Source: Gadus chalcogrammus (Eukaryota; Chordata; Actinopteri; Gadiformes; Gadidae). From it: DNA of 64,000 nucleotides. The stretch is taken from assembly GCF_026213295.1 (NCBI RefSeq), contig NC_079414.1:3052312-3116311 (forward strand), read 5' to 3'. The notes beneath the pieces are model-generated. The model did not search any database, was not told where the DNA came from, and was given only the letters and a program-made list of their open reading frames with translations. Below, in pieces: positions 43,896 through 54,837 of this stretch. How positions within the stretch are numbered: the first letter of the stretch is position 1; every line of letters starts with the position of its first letter. The translations under genes were made by a program, and so were the position numbers.

Positions 43896-45312
43896 AGGAC
43901 TGTCAATTAATGACCGTTTCTAGAACCTGTAAAACTCTGAGATTAATTTGTTTGTCAGTTAAGAAAGGACACTGGGCCTCTGGCTATTTTGTTTGGTCAT
44001 ATTAAAAAGAAAAATAGGCATAGCCATAAATACAGTTAAGAGGACTGGAGGGGACAGGCTGTTAGCTCCAGTTAGCGCTTTAGCATCAAGCAAGCGGAGC
44101 TTCTGTCATTCATACAACTCGGACATGTTGTTTCAAACCTATAACACCCAACTTATTAAAATATACGGATTTAAGTGGGCACTGTCGCGGGATATTCGGT
44201 TTTGGTTGACCACGCAATCACATTCATCAACACAATTGCACTACATTACGGGTGTAGTATGTTGAGGACAGTTTAGGACACCGTATCGCGATAAATCACA
44301 AAGACATGTTGTTGCTATCGATGTTTGTCTAACAACGTCATCTACGGGTGATACTTGGTTTAGGCACCATCTACAAATTACACTCACAGACTGGTGCAGT
44401 TGGTCCCTCCGGTCTTCGGGAGCTGGCCTTCTTTCACTGCCGAAGGTTAAAAAGAAATCGGCTGGACAGAGAGCCCCCTTCCTATGGAATAGGCTGCCAT
44501 CAGTGATCAGGGAAGCTGACTCTGTGGAGCTATTCAAAGGAAAGCTCAAAACGCACCTCTACAATCTTGCATCTGGAGCATAGGATTTTGAAAACGACAG
44601 CTGCAACGTGATGACCACTCTATTTGCTTGTGCTTTTGTTATTACAGTATACATTCCCACTATGTACTTCTCCGTTCTAATTCACCATTCTGTCTGTTCT
44701 AGCGTGTTGCGGGTGCTGGACTGGATGCCTGGACTCTCCTCATGGATAACCAGCCAGAACCCATTCATTATTTTATTATGATATGCATGTATTTACCTGT
44801 ATGTCAATTGTGGCACCCATTGCACTCCTGACCATCCCTGGAAGAAGGGATCCCGTACCTCCTTGTGTTTCTTCTCAAGATTTCTTCCTTGCTAATTTCA
44901 AGGGAGTTTTTTCTTGCCCGTGTGGGGGCTTAGGTAAAGTGGGGTGTCATGAATATTTGGCCTGTTAAGCCCTTTGAGACTGCAATGGTGATTAAGGGCT
45001 ATACAAATAAAATTGAATTGAATTGAATAGAATTAAATCAGGATATTTTAATAAGTTGGCTGTTATAGGTTTGAAACAACATGTCCGAGTTGTTTGAATG
45101 ACAGAAGCTCCGCTTGCTCGATGCTAAAGCGGTAACTGGAGCTTACAGCCTGTCCCCTCCCGTCCTCTTAACTGTATTTATGGTCTATGCCTTTTTTCTT
45201 TTTAATATGACCAAACACAATAGCCAGAGGACCACCGTCCTTTTATTAACTGGCAAACAAAATAATCTTTGAGATATACATGTTCTAGAAATGTTCATTA
45301 ATTGACAGTCCT
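43896..45312. mobile_element. Element with ~250-bp inverted ends enclosing a LINE 3' end
   Basis: Left arm 43,896-44,150 and right arm 45,055-45,312 are inverted copies, beginning AGGACTGTCAATTAATGA and sharing CAAGCGGAGCTTCTGTCATT-type sequence. A LINE 3' fragment fills the middle. The hAT element at 42,472-43,892 inserted within bases of its left tip, and a Harbinger fragment abuts its right tip. No transposase; superfamily unknown. Confidence 0.7.
44360..45040 (+). mobile_element. Non-LTR retrotransposon 3' end
   Basis: Encodes APFLWNRLPSVIREADSVEL and FKGKLKTHLYNLASGA before a stop at about 44,583, the C-terminal end typical of a fish LINE polyprotein. A ~450-bp 3' UTR ends in GGGCTATACAAATAAAATTG and then repeated AATTG units, the usual simple-repeat tail. 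5'-truncated. Clade not certain (I/Nimb- or L2-like). Confidence 0.75.
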
Positions 45313-45850
45313 GGGGCCGTATTCACAAAGGATTTTAGGGCTAAAAGTAGGTCCTAACTGGCGAATTTAGGAGTAACTCCTAAAAATAATGGGCGTGTCA
45401 CTCTTAAATTTAGGACTCCTAACTTTTTTCACTAAGAGCAATTCACAAAGTATTTTAGGCCTAAAAGTAGCACCTAAGTCTAGGAGAGCTTAAAAGTCCT
45501 CAAGAGGACTCCTAACTCAGTAAGACCTATTCACAAAGAATCGTAAAATGCCTGCGAGACGAAATGTTAGATTATTCAACTTGTTGTGGAGTTAATGGAG
45601 TCAATAACATCCCCGACTAACAGGAATAATCCGATTAGTTCCGAAATAAAATGTTTGGCCACACTACGTTATTTAGCAACAGGGGAATGCAACTTTGCAA
45701 TGCCGACGATTTAAAATTATCAGTCAGCCGTGCCATAAACTTTCCTTTGGACATTCAACAATTACACAGTATCAAAGCCAACTTCGTGGCAATTGCAGTT
45801 ATGCCCGGTGTGGTAATAAATTATCAGAAGACAAGAAAATAAACATAAGG
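45313..45850 (+). mobile_element. Harbinger element fragment with transposase exon
   Basis: Begins GGGGCCGTATTCACAAAGGA, with internal repeats of CTAAAAGTAG/TCCTAACT. At 45,650-45,830 it encodes LRYLATGGMQLCNADDLKLS and IKANFVAIAVMPGVV in neighbouring frames, conserved blocks of PIF/Harbinger transposases. The latter is followed directly by GTAATAAAT, a plausible splice donor. Truncated before the DDE core. Confidence 0.75.
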
Positions 45851-46150
45851 GGTCGTATTCACAAAGCATTTTATCTTACCGCTAGGAGTGCTCCTAACTC
45901 GCGCTAAAACAGGCCGGGGTGAACCGCAGCATGGAGGAGAAAGTGATTGCTGGTGTTTGCGACTCGCCGAGCTCTATATAGAATAGTATATAATATAATA
46001 TTATTGTATTGTATACACAATATCAAGGCCAAAAGCTCTGTGCTCCTCTGGATAGCCGTAGCGCGGGGAGCGCTACGGGAGGGTTTAGCAGGGTTTGTTT
46101 ACCTACGTTGCTATGGTTACCAGTCTTGTGTGTTCCAACGGTTTATCAGG
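45849..46150 (+). mobile_element. Second Harbinger end with MADF remnant
   Basis: A new GGGGTCGTATTCACAAAGCA end begins at about 45,849 in the same direction as 45,313. From 45,931 the sequence encodes MEEKVIAGVCDSP, resembling the start of a Harbinger MADF-type accessory protein, then a stop. It parallels 42,885-43,110 for over 200 bp. Confidence 0.6.
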
Positions 46151-46274
46151 TATCTAAATCGCTGTCTAATCAATACTTCATTCACTGCCTCTTCCGTGGT
46201 CATTACAATATTATGAATAGACTGTGTGGAGAAAGTTAATGCTGTTATGGTAGACGATAAAGTCTACAAATTCA

Positions 46275-46475
46275 ACCCCCGACTGGTTGAAGGATTTCGA
46301 GTGGCTAGTTTATGATGCTACGAACATGAAAATGTTCTGTACATTTTGTAAGGAAGCCCCATCGGCAATGGCAGGCTCCTCTCTGTTGATAACGGGGAAC
46401 CCTAATCTGAAACGCGATGCTGTGGTGAAACACATCGAGTCCACTAGGCATTCTCGCTGCCCGATTTCTAAATAA
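46275..46475 (+). pseudogene. TTF-type zinc-finger fragment of a hAT transposase
   Basis: Encodes WLKDFEWLVYDATNMKMFCT followed by FCKEAPSAMAG, then NLKRDAVVKHIESTRHSRC and a stop. The W...W...MFC..C..A...G...F.RD....H...H pattern is that of the TTF-type zinc finger at the N-terminus of some hAT transposases. The rest of the gene is absent. A hAT-like end (AGTTAGCGTAGAGCCCTG) lies at about 46,714-46,731. Confidence 0.7.
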
Positions 46476-46749
46476 ATCGCACCCAGCCCAATAACCCTGG
46501 TACGGTGGAAGCCGAAATCGGTACTGTTTTGTGTAGCCTGAATGTAATCTTGTCTATTTATTTGTCTTAATTTTGCTAGTAAGTGGGTTCTGTTGGTGTG
46601 TGCAATTTCTGCACGCTAATAAATGTTCTAAACAAAAACCTATTGTGCCCCCATTTTTTTTCTTGTGCTCCTAAATTTTTTAACTTAGGGGCACGAGTGC
46701 TCCTGAAAGAAAAAGTTAGCGTAGAGCCCTGAGTTCAATCAACTCGTGG

Positions 46750-47016
46750 TTGGTTAACACAGGGTTGTACCCGTCCACGCCAAACCTAAAAAGACCTGAT
46801 GTATGGATCATGGAAACCCTGATCGATATGGCGAAACGGGGCGCTTATTTCAATGAAATGGAACTCCAGGTTCTCCTGGAGAGCTATGACGAGGAGAAGG
46901 ACATTATCACAAGAAAAGGGAACGCTAAAGCCTCTGCAACCCGGAGGACCAAAGCCTGGCAGCGGATCGCTGACCGCATAAATGCGTTAGTTACACGTCA
47001 AAAGCATGATCCTTAA
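46750..47016 (+). pseudogene. Myb/SANT-like DNA-binding domain fragment (Harbinger accessory type)
   Basis: Residues ~29-80 read RGAYFNEMELQVLLESYDEE followed by a Lys/Arg-rich piece and AWQRIADRINA, matching the Myb/SANT-like domain of MSANTD and Harbinger accessory proteins. Such proteins bring the Harbinger transposase to the nucleus and to element ends. The frame stops at 47,016 just after the domain. It sits amid other transposon debris, so a transposon origin is more likely than a host gene. Confidence 0.65.
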
Positions 47017-48228
47017 TATTTGAGCCATGAATATATAAATATCCCAGTTGAGCATTCTTAAAGATCCTACCACATAACCCCTTTCTTCTAAAAAATACTT
47101 GATCAGCGGATCAAGTATAAAAATGAAGTAAGTATTTTTTTAAGCCAATCGTGAAAAGGCCGACAGTCGGCAGACTGGATCTGGCCCTCAAATTGTCTTG
47201 ACTCCCGTGGAGGAGCTGTTAATAAACATAAATTCAGGGCGCCCTGGCATGGAGGGGGTCCCTGGAGGTACCTACCTCCTCAGAGAGTCAGGGGCCATAC
47301 CCCACTGGTTGAATGTCGGTTTTTGTGTTTTCTTGTATTTTTTACTTTTTTTGCCTTCGAAGTAACACATGCAAACCGTGTGCTAGCCACACCGCATACT
47401 ATTCCAAATGTTTCTTTTTTTGGTAACTGGGTAGAAAACCTAAAAGTGACAATGCATCAACTTCACAGATCAAGATGGATTAGTGCTTGTAATGAAGCAG
47501 CCACTTACGATCGAACATTCTCCAGTGGATGCAAGTCCGTTAGGACTATTTTATACTTTATGTTGTAAATGCCTCTCGGCATAGTACTCAGACAATGTTG
47601 CTCTTTGTATGATAGGAGGTCGATACAAATCTTGGATGGGTCATCTGAAACGACTAAGATGTGCTCAGCATCTCCAACCTTATAGCCTAGATAAAACTAC
47701 CATTTGCAAAAAACGGAGGGCTACGCAAATAGTCTGGAGTGAACTGAGGCCAGGTCCTCGATTGGTAGTGTTGGCTATGTAAGGCTATTTAAATATATTA
47801 AAGATTTGCGCGAGAATCTATACCTCTCCACTCCAGCAAAAAGTCATCCGATATGCCAAGATGTCGAGCCGTGGTCTTATCAATCGCTCGGTGGATTGCA
47901 CGTATAATTTGCGCTCCGATATCAGCAGTTCTCTAATCAAAAGGGCATGCCATTGTGAACACATGAAATCTGCGGTGAACGCCGGTTTAAATACCCAAAA
48001 CCGGTTTATGTTACAAAACTTGTTGTTTCAAACTTAACATGCGCAAAACCTGCTCCGACCAGGTTTGATTCAGAGCATATGTTTCTATAGCAACTAACAT
48101 ACCGTGATCCTTTTGGAACGGAAAACCTAGGGTTACCGCAAACCCTGGGTTAACTTACCCGGTTATGTGATTAAAACCGGCTTTGTAGAATACCCCTCTG
48201 GACTAAGCCGCATGTGTTTTAATGTTTA
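47017..48228. other. Probable remainder of a Harbinger element
   Basis: No intact gene. At 47,845-47,925 and 47,640-47,760 there are short coding-like pieces without certain identity. The segment near 48,170-48,205 (AAAACCGGCTTTGTAGAATA) looks like a right-hand Harbinger end. The left end was not found. Confidence 0.4.
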
Positions 48229-48236
48229 ATTACCAT

Positions 48237-48882
48237 TAGGGCTGGCCCGAATGCCATTTTTCAGGCTTCGAATACTCGTTGGTATTTCTGAGCGAATATT
48301 CGAAGATTTAATAGCTTTTGAACGCTAATTAGTAGGCCTAAGCAGGTTGAAGTTCCTTAGTTTTTCCCCATGAAAGCGAACAGCTATTGTTCCGTTCCAA
48401 ATAAGCTGTCCTATGCCATCTCAGCCCTTACGTGCATCTTTTCAGGGAATTTGTACAATAAATCCATAACAAATACCGAATATTGATTGTCTTATGTGTC
48501 CATATTATATCCATTATATTGATCGGGTATTCGCAAGACGCTCATGCTCGGCAGCAAACCAGTCACAGTTGATTGGCGCGGCGCTGTACAACGAGTGTAA
48601 ACAAACAAAGTAAGCTAAGGTTAGCATTTCTCTAAGTATTTCTTTTCCTCCCGAGATCCCGCTAATGTTGTGTTATATAGTTAAGGGAAACAAGATATAT
48701 ATTCTTCCTCCACCTCTCTCGCTTCTCTGCTTGGTGTCGCTGACGCTTATAGTTTGCCTCCCTCGCGCTGGTAATGTCACGTACGTAGAAAAAAAACACG
48801 AAGCTCCGAATACTGATTCAAGCTTCGAATACTCATTTTCCGAACGAGTATTTGAATATTCTAATAATTCGGGCCAGCCCTT
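48237..48882. mobile_element. hAT-type MITE, third copy of the TAGGGCTGGCCC family
   Basis: TSDs ATTACCAT at 48,229-48,236 and 48,883-48,890, TIRs TAGGGCTGGCCCGAAT with one changed terminal base at the right end. It lacks about 130 bp present in the palindrome copies near the left end. Confidence 0.93.
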
Positions 48883-48890
48883 ATTACCAT

Positions 48891-49212
48891 AGAGTTCGTG
48901 CACAGAGGGGATTGTCGGGCAAGAGGTGGCTGTCTCGCTCTCGTAATGTCTGTCTTGCTCTCGTTCTGTCTCTCGTACCAGTCTCGGTTCCACTTTTACT
49001 TTTGCGCGCTACCCGTCTCACTCTTTTCCGGCCTCCAGTTTTTCCTGCTGGAGCCCGCCGCTTAAAGTTTGGGGGGTGCGGACCGGTCATAGAGCCCATA
49101 GAGTTAAAGATGGTGGACTGAAACCTGTAAAATCCATAGATTTAGGAGGTCCCCTAGTGGCCATTAGCTGTAAAAAATCCATGGATTAGCCGCACCATTA
49201 TAAGCCCCAGAA
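48891..49212. other. Stretch without recognised feature
   Basis: CT-rich start (TCTCGCTCTCG), then unassigned sequence. Short open frames are not recognisable. Confidence 0.4.
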
Positions 49213-49415
49213 TTGAAAAATGGGAAAAAATAAACTACGATTGCTTAACTAATCGTAGTTTAACAGTATGGTAGACTGCTTAACCAAACCTAGTTTAACA
49301 GTATGGTAAACTGCTTAACCAACAAAACGTGGTTTAATAGTATGGTACACTGCTTAACCAAACCTAGTTTAACAGTGCGGTACACTGCTTAACCAAACCT
49401 AGTTTAGTTTTTACC
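49213..49415. repeat. 35-bp minisatellite, left inverted block
   Basis: About five units of TGCTTAACCAAACCTAGTTT plus AACAGTATGGTACAC. Orientation is opposite to the blocks at 50,918-51,428 and 51,887-52,115. Confidence 0.9.
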
Positions 49416-50917
49416 GAGTGCGATATGACAATGTGAGGCAGGCTTTTTACATATATAGATGTAAATATATGCATAAACTTAGCACAAAAAGTAAGGACAT
49501 TTTTGTTTAGTCGATTATTTCTCTGTGGTACCAATGCTTTTTGGCAATAAATCTTATACCATTGAAAAGCCTGTTTAGTTCCCTTTCAAATGGTGCCCCA
49601 TTTGTTAGGAACATGCATTTGTGGGATGAGGAGCAGCGCTGAGTGTGTGGGATGCACCCATGAAAAATTTGCCAAATCTTTTCTGCCATTGCCAAACAGG
49701 TTCTTTTGCTGTTGCTATTGACACTTGTTTTGAGCTTCTGGTACACCCAGGTACACCCAACTTAAAGCTGGGATCCCGCAAAACCAAGTTGTGGCATTAT
49801 TTGGAGTGAGCCCTAGTACCCTCTCCAAACTGAAGGCCGAGTTCCATATAACGGGGGCTGTCAAATACAGGGTGCGAAGTGGGCGTCCCATGAAGACGAC
49901 ACCCCAAGAAGACCGTTTCATCACTCTGTCAGCACTTAGGAGCCGTAGGCTTTCTTTTGCAGATTTGCAGTCAAGGTTTGCAGGACGATATGAAACAATC
50001 CGGAACAGAATACACACAGCCAATCTCCGTTCTCATAGGGCTGCCAGAAATCCTGCCATGACCGCCCTTCACCGTCAGGCCCATTTGCGCTGGTGTCGGC
50101 AACACATGCACTGGAACCTGAACATGTGGAGGAACGTTATGTTCAGTGATGAGTCCAGATTCTGCCTACGGCAGTTGGATCATAGGGTCAATGAGAGATG
50201 AGATTCTGCAACCAGTGGCAATCCCATTTCTTCACAGTCTGGGACCGAACTCCATCCTCCAAGATGACAACACTCGCCCCCCACAGGGCGGGGTTTATCA
50301 GAGACTCCCTCCACCCCATTGATAACTTGTGGGATCAGCTTGAGCGTGCTGTTCATGCCAGAGTTACCAACCCAACCACGTTGGCTGACTTGCGACAAAT
50401 GCTGGTTGAAGAATGGGATGCCATCCCACAGCAGTGTGTGACCAGGCTGGTGACCAGCATGAGGAGGAGGTGCCAGGCTGTTGTGGCTGTGTATGGTTCT
50501 TCCATACACGCTACTGAGGCTCCTGTTTGTGAAATTTATAAATTATTAAATTGCCAATATGTCTTGTTTCTTCAAACTTCAATCATCCAATCCACCAAAC
50601 ACCAAACAAGTCAATGGCAGAATAAGCTGTTTGGCATTGGCAGAGAAGATTTGGCAAATCTTTCATGGGTTCAAACCACATACTCAGCTCTGCTGCTCAT
50701 CCCACAAGTGCATGTTCCTTACAAATGGGGCACCATTTGAAAGGGAACTATACAGGCTTTCCAGCAGTATAAGATCTATTGCAGAAAAGCATTGTTACTA
50801 CAGAAAAATAATCTACCAACCACAAATTTCCTTAATTTTTATGCTAAGTTTATATATATATATTTACATCTATATATGTAAAAAGCCTGCCTCACAATGT
50901 CATATCGCACTCGGTAA
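49416..50917 (+). mobile_element. Tc1-like transposon with long inverted repeats
   Basis: Inverted arms reach from the core (about 49,700 and 50,610) outward through AAACTTAGCACAAAAAGTAA-type ends at 49,475 and 50,850, and on through the GCAGGCTTTTTACATATATA segment into the 35-bp minisatellite on each side. The whole fold-back unit is therefore larger than an ordinary Tc1. The core encodes a damaged Tc1 transposase. Confidence 0.85.
49791..50530 (+). pseudogene. Tc1-type transposase, internally deleted and frameshifted
   Basis: The first part has the paired-like helix-turn-helix (VSPSTLSKLKAEFHITG), a GRP hook, and reaches NVMFSDESRFCLRQLDHRV with the first catalytic Asp. The second part, in another frame, carries QDDNTRP (second Asp) only about 110 bp later, where intact Tc1 proteins have far more sequence. 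It then reads HPIDNLWDQLERAVHARV with Asp in place of the usual Glu, and VEEWDAIPQQCVTRLVTSMR. Internal deletion, a frameshift and the altered third residue make it inactive. Tc1 transposases cut and paste at TA sites. Confidence 0.92.
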
Positions 50918-51428
50918 AAACTAAACTAGGTTTGGTTAAGCAGTGTACCGTACTGTTAAACTAGGTTTGGTTAAGCAGTGAACTATACTTTTAAACTAGG
51001 TTTGGTTAAGCAGTGTACCATACTATTAAACTAGGTTTGCTTGGTTAAGCAGTTTACCATACTGTTAAACTAGGTTTGGTTAAGCAGTCTACCATACTGT
51101 TAAACTACGATTGGTTAAGCAGTGCACCATACTGTTAAACTGGGTTTGGTTAAGCAGTCTACCGCACTGTTAAACTAGGTTTGGTTGGTAAAGCAGGGTA
51201 CCGTACTGTTAAATTAGGGTTGGTTAAGCAGTGTACCATACATTTAAATGAGGGTTGGTTAAGCAGTGCACCATACTGTTTAACTAGGGTTGGTTGTTTA
51301 AGCAGTGTACCGTACTGTTAAACTAGGTTTGGTTAAGCTTTGCACCATACTGTTAAACTAGATTTGGTTAAGTAGTGTACCATACTGTTAAACTAGGGTT
51401 GGTTGTGTAAACAGTGTACCATACTGTA
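50918..51428. repeat. 35-bp minisatellite, right block A
   Basis: About fourteen units of AAACTAGGTTTGGTTAAGCA plus GTGTACCGTACTGTT, with some 39-40-bp variants carrying an extra TTGG/TTGT. Confidence 0.95.
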
Positions 51429-51886
51429 GAATGTTGGTGTATTTTAGTGTCTCTCTGTGTTCACACTTTAGTCTTGGAACAGGCCAGTGCCTCTCTCACT
51501 GATACAAGGTGTTATTTCCAACATTCCGCGATTTGCCTCAACAAGGATGAACCATCCTGGTCGTCTGGGACAAAGCCAGGGCCATATACCTTATCAAGGG
51601 TGAGAGTGCTACTGTTCTCTTTATTATAATACTCGCCCCAACCCTTTGGGTCGTTGAGAAGAGGGATGGACAGCCAAGGAACACGTCTCGAAACTGCTCC
51701 TCAACCGTGTCCACTATAGATTATTCAACCTAAGTCTGTATCTTGCTATATTACATCCTGGAATAAACCCTCTATTCAACCCTCTTATCCAACCTGTCAA
51801 GTTACTTTGGTTTCGACTTCAACAATGGAAAATACACAACGCAGAGTCTATACGAACAGTTTAGAAATAAGCTGAAATCTAACAGT
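51429..51886. other. Insert interrupting the 35-bp minisatellite
   Basis: 458 bp of unrelated sequence between two blocks of the array; the array resumes with the same unit afterwards. No TIRs, TSD or coding sequence recognised. Confidence 0.6.
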
Positions 51887-52115
51887 ATGTTTAAACTAGG
51901 TTTGGTTAAGCAGTGTACTATACTGTTAAATTAGGGTTGGTTGTTTAAGCAGTATAGCGTACTGTTAAATTGGGTTTGGTTAAGTAGTGCACCGTACTGT
52001 TAAACTAGGTTTGGGTGGTTAAGCACTGTACCGTACTGTTAAACTAGGGTTGGTTAAGTAGTGTACCGTACTGTTAAACTAGGGTAGGTTGTGTAAACAG
52101 TTCACCATGGGTTCC
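51887..52115. repeat. 35-bp minisatellite, right block B
   Basis: About six more units of the array at 50,918-51,428 in the same orientation, ending at GTAAACAGTTCACCATGG. Confidence 0.92.
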
Positions 52116-52918
52116 TGATTCCAGCTATGGTGTATATTTCATTCTTATTGACATTCAATATTATTTTATTCACTGTATTTATTACTTACTTACTTAAAAT
52201 CCCAGCACCATTAACAAGCTCATATGTAACCTGAACATGGAGTTTATCGGGTAAATACTTTACGGCATTTTAATAGTGTTTGCCGGTGACCTGAAGTTGT
52301 TGTTTCCTGTGTCCTTATTGGCTGATGATAGACGGTTCAGTGAGTTCTCAGGAGACACTAGTCACCCTCCACTTGGGCGAGCCCAGCTGTGCATGACAAC
52401 GCAACCTTTTAAACCCTTTATTTTCTATCTGCATACCTTTCTTTGCATAGTCACTGGACACATTTGAGTCTTGCGTGTAATGGTATAACATAAAACAATA
52501 TGTACCATATTGTAGGTTATAGTTTCAGTAATTTAGCATGCTGTCAATAATATGTACAGGGTTGGGAAAAACAAGTCATAACAGAGTTATAGTTTGACTC
52601 CTATCCAGACCCTCACCTCAGTAGAAATAAGACATGTAAATGTTTTGAAGTATTGTGTCGCGTCTCTTTTTCGAAAGAAAAAGACTGTGTCCCCACTAAC
52701 AAACCAATCCCAAGGCCCAGCAGGAATCTGCAGCAAACACAGCTTAAGTTCTGCAAGCCGAATCGTATGTGACTTGATTTCAAGGGAGTCACCACCAGTA
52801 GTAAAGGTTAAGGGGAGGAGAGCCGTGGCCGGTCCCATTCGGACTAATAATCCACCGGAAATGGGATTCTGACATAGAGATCGATGACGCGACCCGCAGG
52901 AAGCCTCCAACACGGACT
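52116..52918. other. Intron-like stretch
   Basis: Open frames at 52,587-52,922 on either strand match nothing known to me. No element boundaries seen. Confidence 0.45.
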
Positions 52919-53390
52919 GCATGGGTTCAAAGAGTGTGATGGGTCCTCTAAGGCCAGCAGGGACTACATAGGTTCTAAGGCTGTGATGGGTCCTCTAAGG
53001 CCAGCAGGGACTGCATGGGTTCAAAGAGTGTGATGGGTCCTCTAAGGCCAGCAGGGACTACATAGGCTCTAAGGCTGGATGGGTCCTCTAAGGCCAGCAG
53101 GGACTGCATGGGCTCTAAGGGTGTGATGGGTCCTCTAAGGCCAGTGGGGGCTGCATGGGCTCTACGGCTGTGATGGGTCCTCTAATGCTGCCAACAGGGA
53201 CTGCATGGGCTCTAAGGGTGTGATGGCTCCTTTAAGGCAAGCAGGGACTGCATCGGCTCTAAGGGTGTGATGGGTCCTCTAAGGCCAGCAGGGACTGCAT
53301 GGGCTCTATGGGTGTGATTGGTCCTCTAAGGCAAGCAGGGACTGCATGGGCTCTATGGTTTTGATGGGGCCTCTTAAGGCCTGAATGGCT
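52919..53390. repeat. 47-bp minisatellite
   Basis: About ten units combining GTGTGATGGGTCCTCTAAGG and CCAGCAGGGACTGCATGGG, with GGTTCAAAGA/GGCTCTAAGG variants alternating between neighbouring units at the start of the array. Confidence 0.93.
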
Positions 53391-54679
53391 CCCTGGTATG
53401 GAAACCCAAATGTTCAACCAAATATTATATATATTTGATATCCCCCACCCCCCCAACACACACACACACACACCCTGTACGCTGGAAGCACTTCTCTTCA
53501 GTTTGACCTTTGTTGAGTGGTGTGCTGTTTGCTTTAAGTGTTGTGTCATGTAATGTCGTTTTTGTGACTTGCCTCAAACCAAATGTAGCCTTGCGGAATA
53601 GTACTGAAGTGCTAGCACTGTATAAGAGGTCGATAGAGAGAGCAGTTTATAGTCACGCCTGTGTGCGTGCGTGTGTGTGTGGTTGTGAACTGAGATAAAA
53701 CAGTGTGTGATTAAGTGCCAACAGTATCTTTACTTTTCCCTCTCTTGCCTTTTAATTTAAGCTAATTAGCAAAGGCCTGTTAAATAAGTGATGTATTTGT
53801 TCGTGAGCTGGGCTGGTTTGTTGTTTTCACCCCCAATGGCCATAAAACCGAATAAATAATGACTGATTGCTAGATAATTCTTGTGGGCATTGGATGCATT
53901 TTGCTTAAGGTCCTCTCACATATAAGGGGTCTAATTAGCCACTCTGCAAGGTGTCCATATTTATATTGTTGTACGCAGGGGCGTCTCTAGCTGGAAGAGT
54001 CCTAAGGGACTGCCTAGGGCCCCAATACAACAGGCTAACTCAACCATTCAGATCTCTGAGGTAGCTGTACTGAGGCAACAAAACCCTGTTCATGCCACCA
54101 AATGCTGAGTTTTCTTATAAAAGACGATGTTGTAATCAAACACAATCACAGTACAACAGTCCAGTCAAAACAAGGACGCATAATGCTTCCAACCGTGGAA
54201 GAACAAGAGCATCAATGTGTGGCGCACCAGCAACACGGGAAACAACACAGAAGATACAGCCATGTCCAACTTCTAGACTTCTAATAGCCCTATTGCCATC
54301 CTGATTGCAATGTCAACAATAATACATGGAGGTAGCGTCCTCTTTGCACTGTAAATTTGTTCCCTGCTGTTTATTTGTGGGGATGTGGAATTGGCCCACG
54401 GAAAGCTTGTCTAATAAACCCGCTGTGTTGGTAAATATGAGTTGGCTTTTGTTTGTGTGTTCATGTTCTGCATTCCATTATCGCTCTCCGTTCAAGTGTC
54501 CTCTTTTTTTACAGCGTCCAATCACTGTGAGGGGTGTGTGTGTGTGTGTGTTTGTGTGTGTACACCTCAGCGGGCTCCAGGTGTGTGTTACTTCTAATTG
54601 TCTAGATGCCAAATTGAGACAATCTCAACGATTAATCCAGCCTCCCTGCCGGGGGAGAGTAAGTCAGTGTTTTTCCGTG
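53391..54679. other. Intron-like stretch
   Basis: Short CA tract at 53,456-53,473 and GT tracts near 53,668 and 54,535-54,560. No gene or element recognised. Confidence 0.45.
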
Positions 54680-54830
54680 CTAATTATATATATGTCAATA
54701 TTTCCCATTTTTAAGCAGACCTCCTCAAAAACTGAAAATAAATAAAAAATTACCGTGCTCCACAGAACGAAATGTTAACCAATGCATTCTGAATGGGAGC
54801 GTTTCTCCGATGTTAACGCTATATAAATAT
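54680..54830. repeat. Isolated copy of the 25-kb tandem-array unit
   Basis: Matches 25,555-25,670 and 25,160-25,240, including ACCGTGCTCCACAGAACGAA, AAGCAGACCTCCT and AACCAATGCATTCTGAATGG. Confidence 0.85.
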
Positions 54831-54837
54831 ATATATG

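Noticed and set aside
46750..47016. Host MSANTD-type gene
   Set aside because: Short single-domain frame inside transposon debris; an accessory protein remnant of a Harbinger element is simpler.
52919..53390. Possible CRISPR-like array
   Set aside because: Units are directly tandem with no unique spacers and the DNA is clearly vertebrate; the same holds for all other arrays here.
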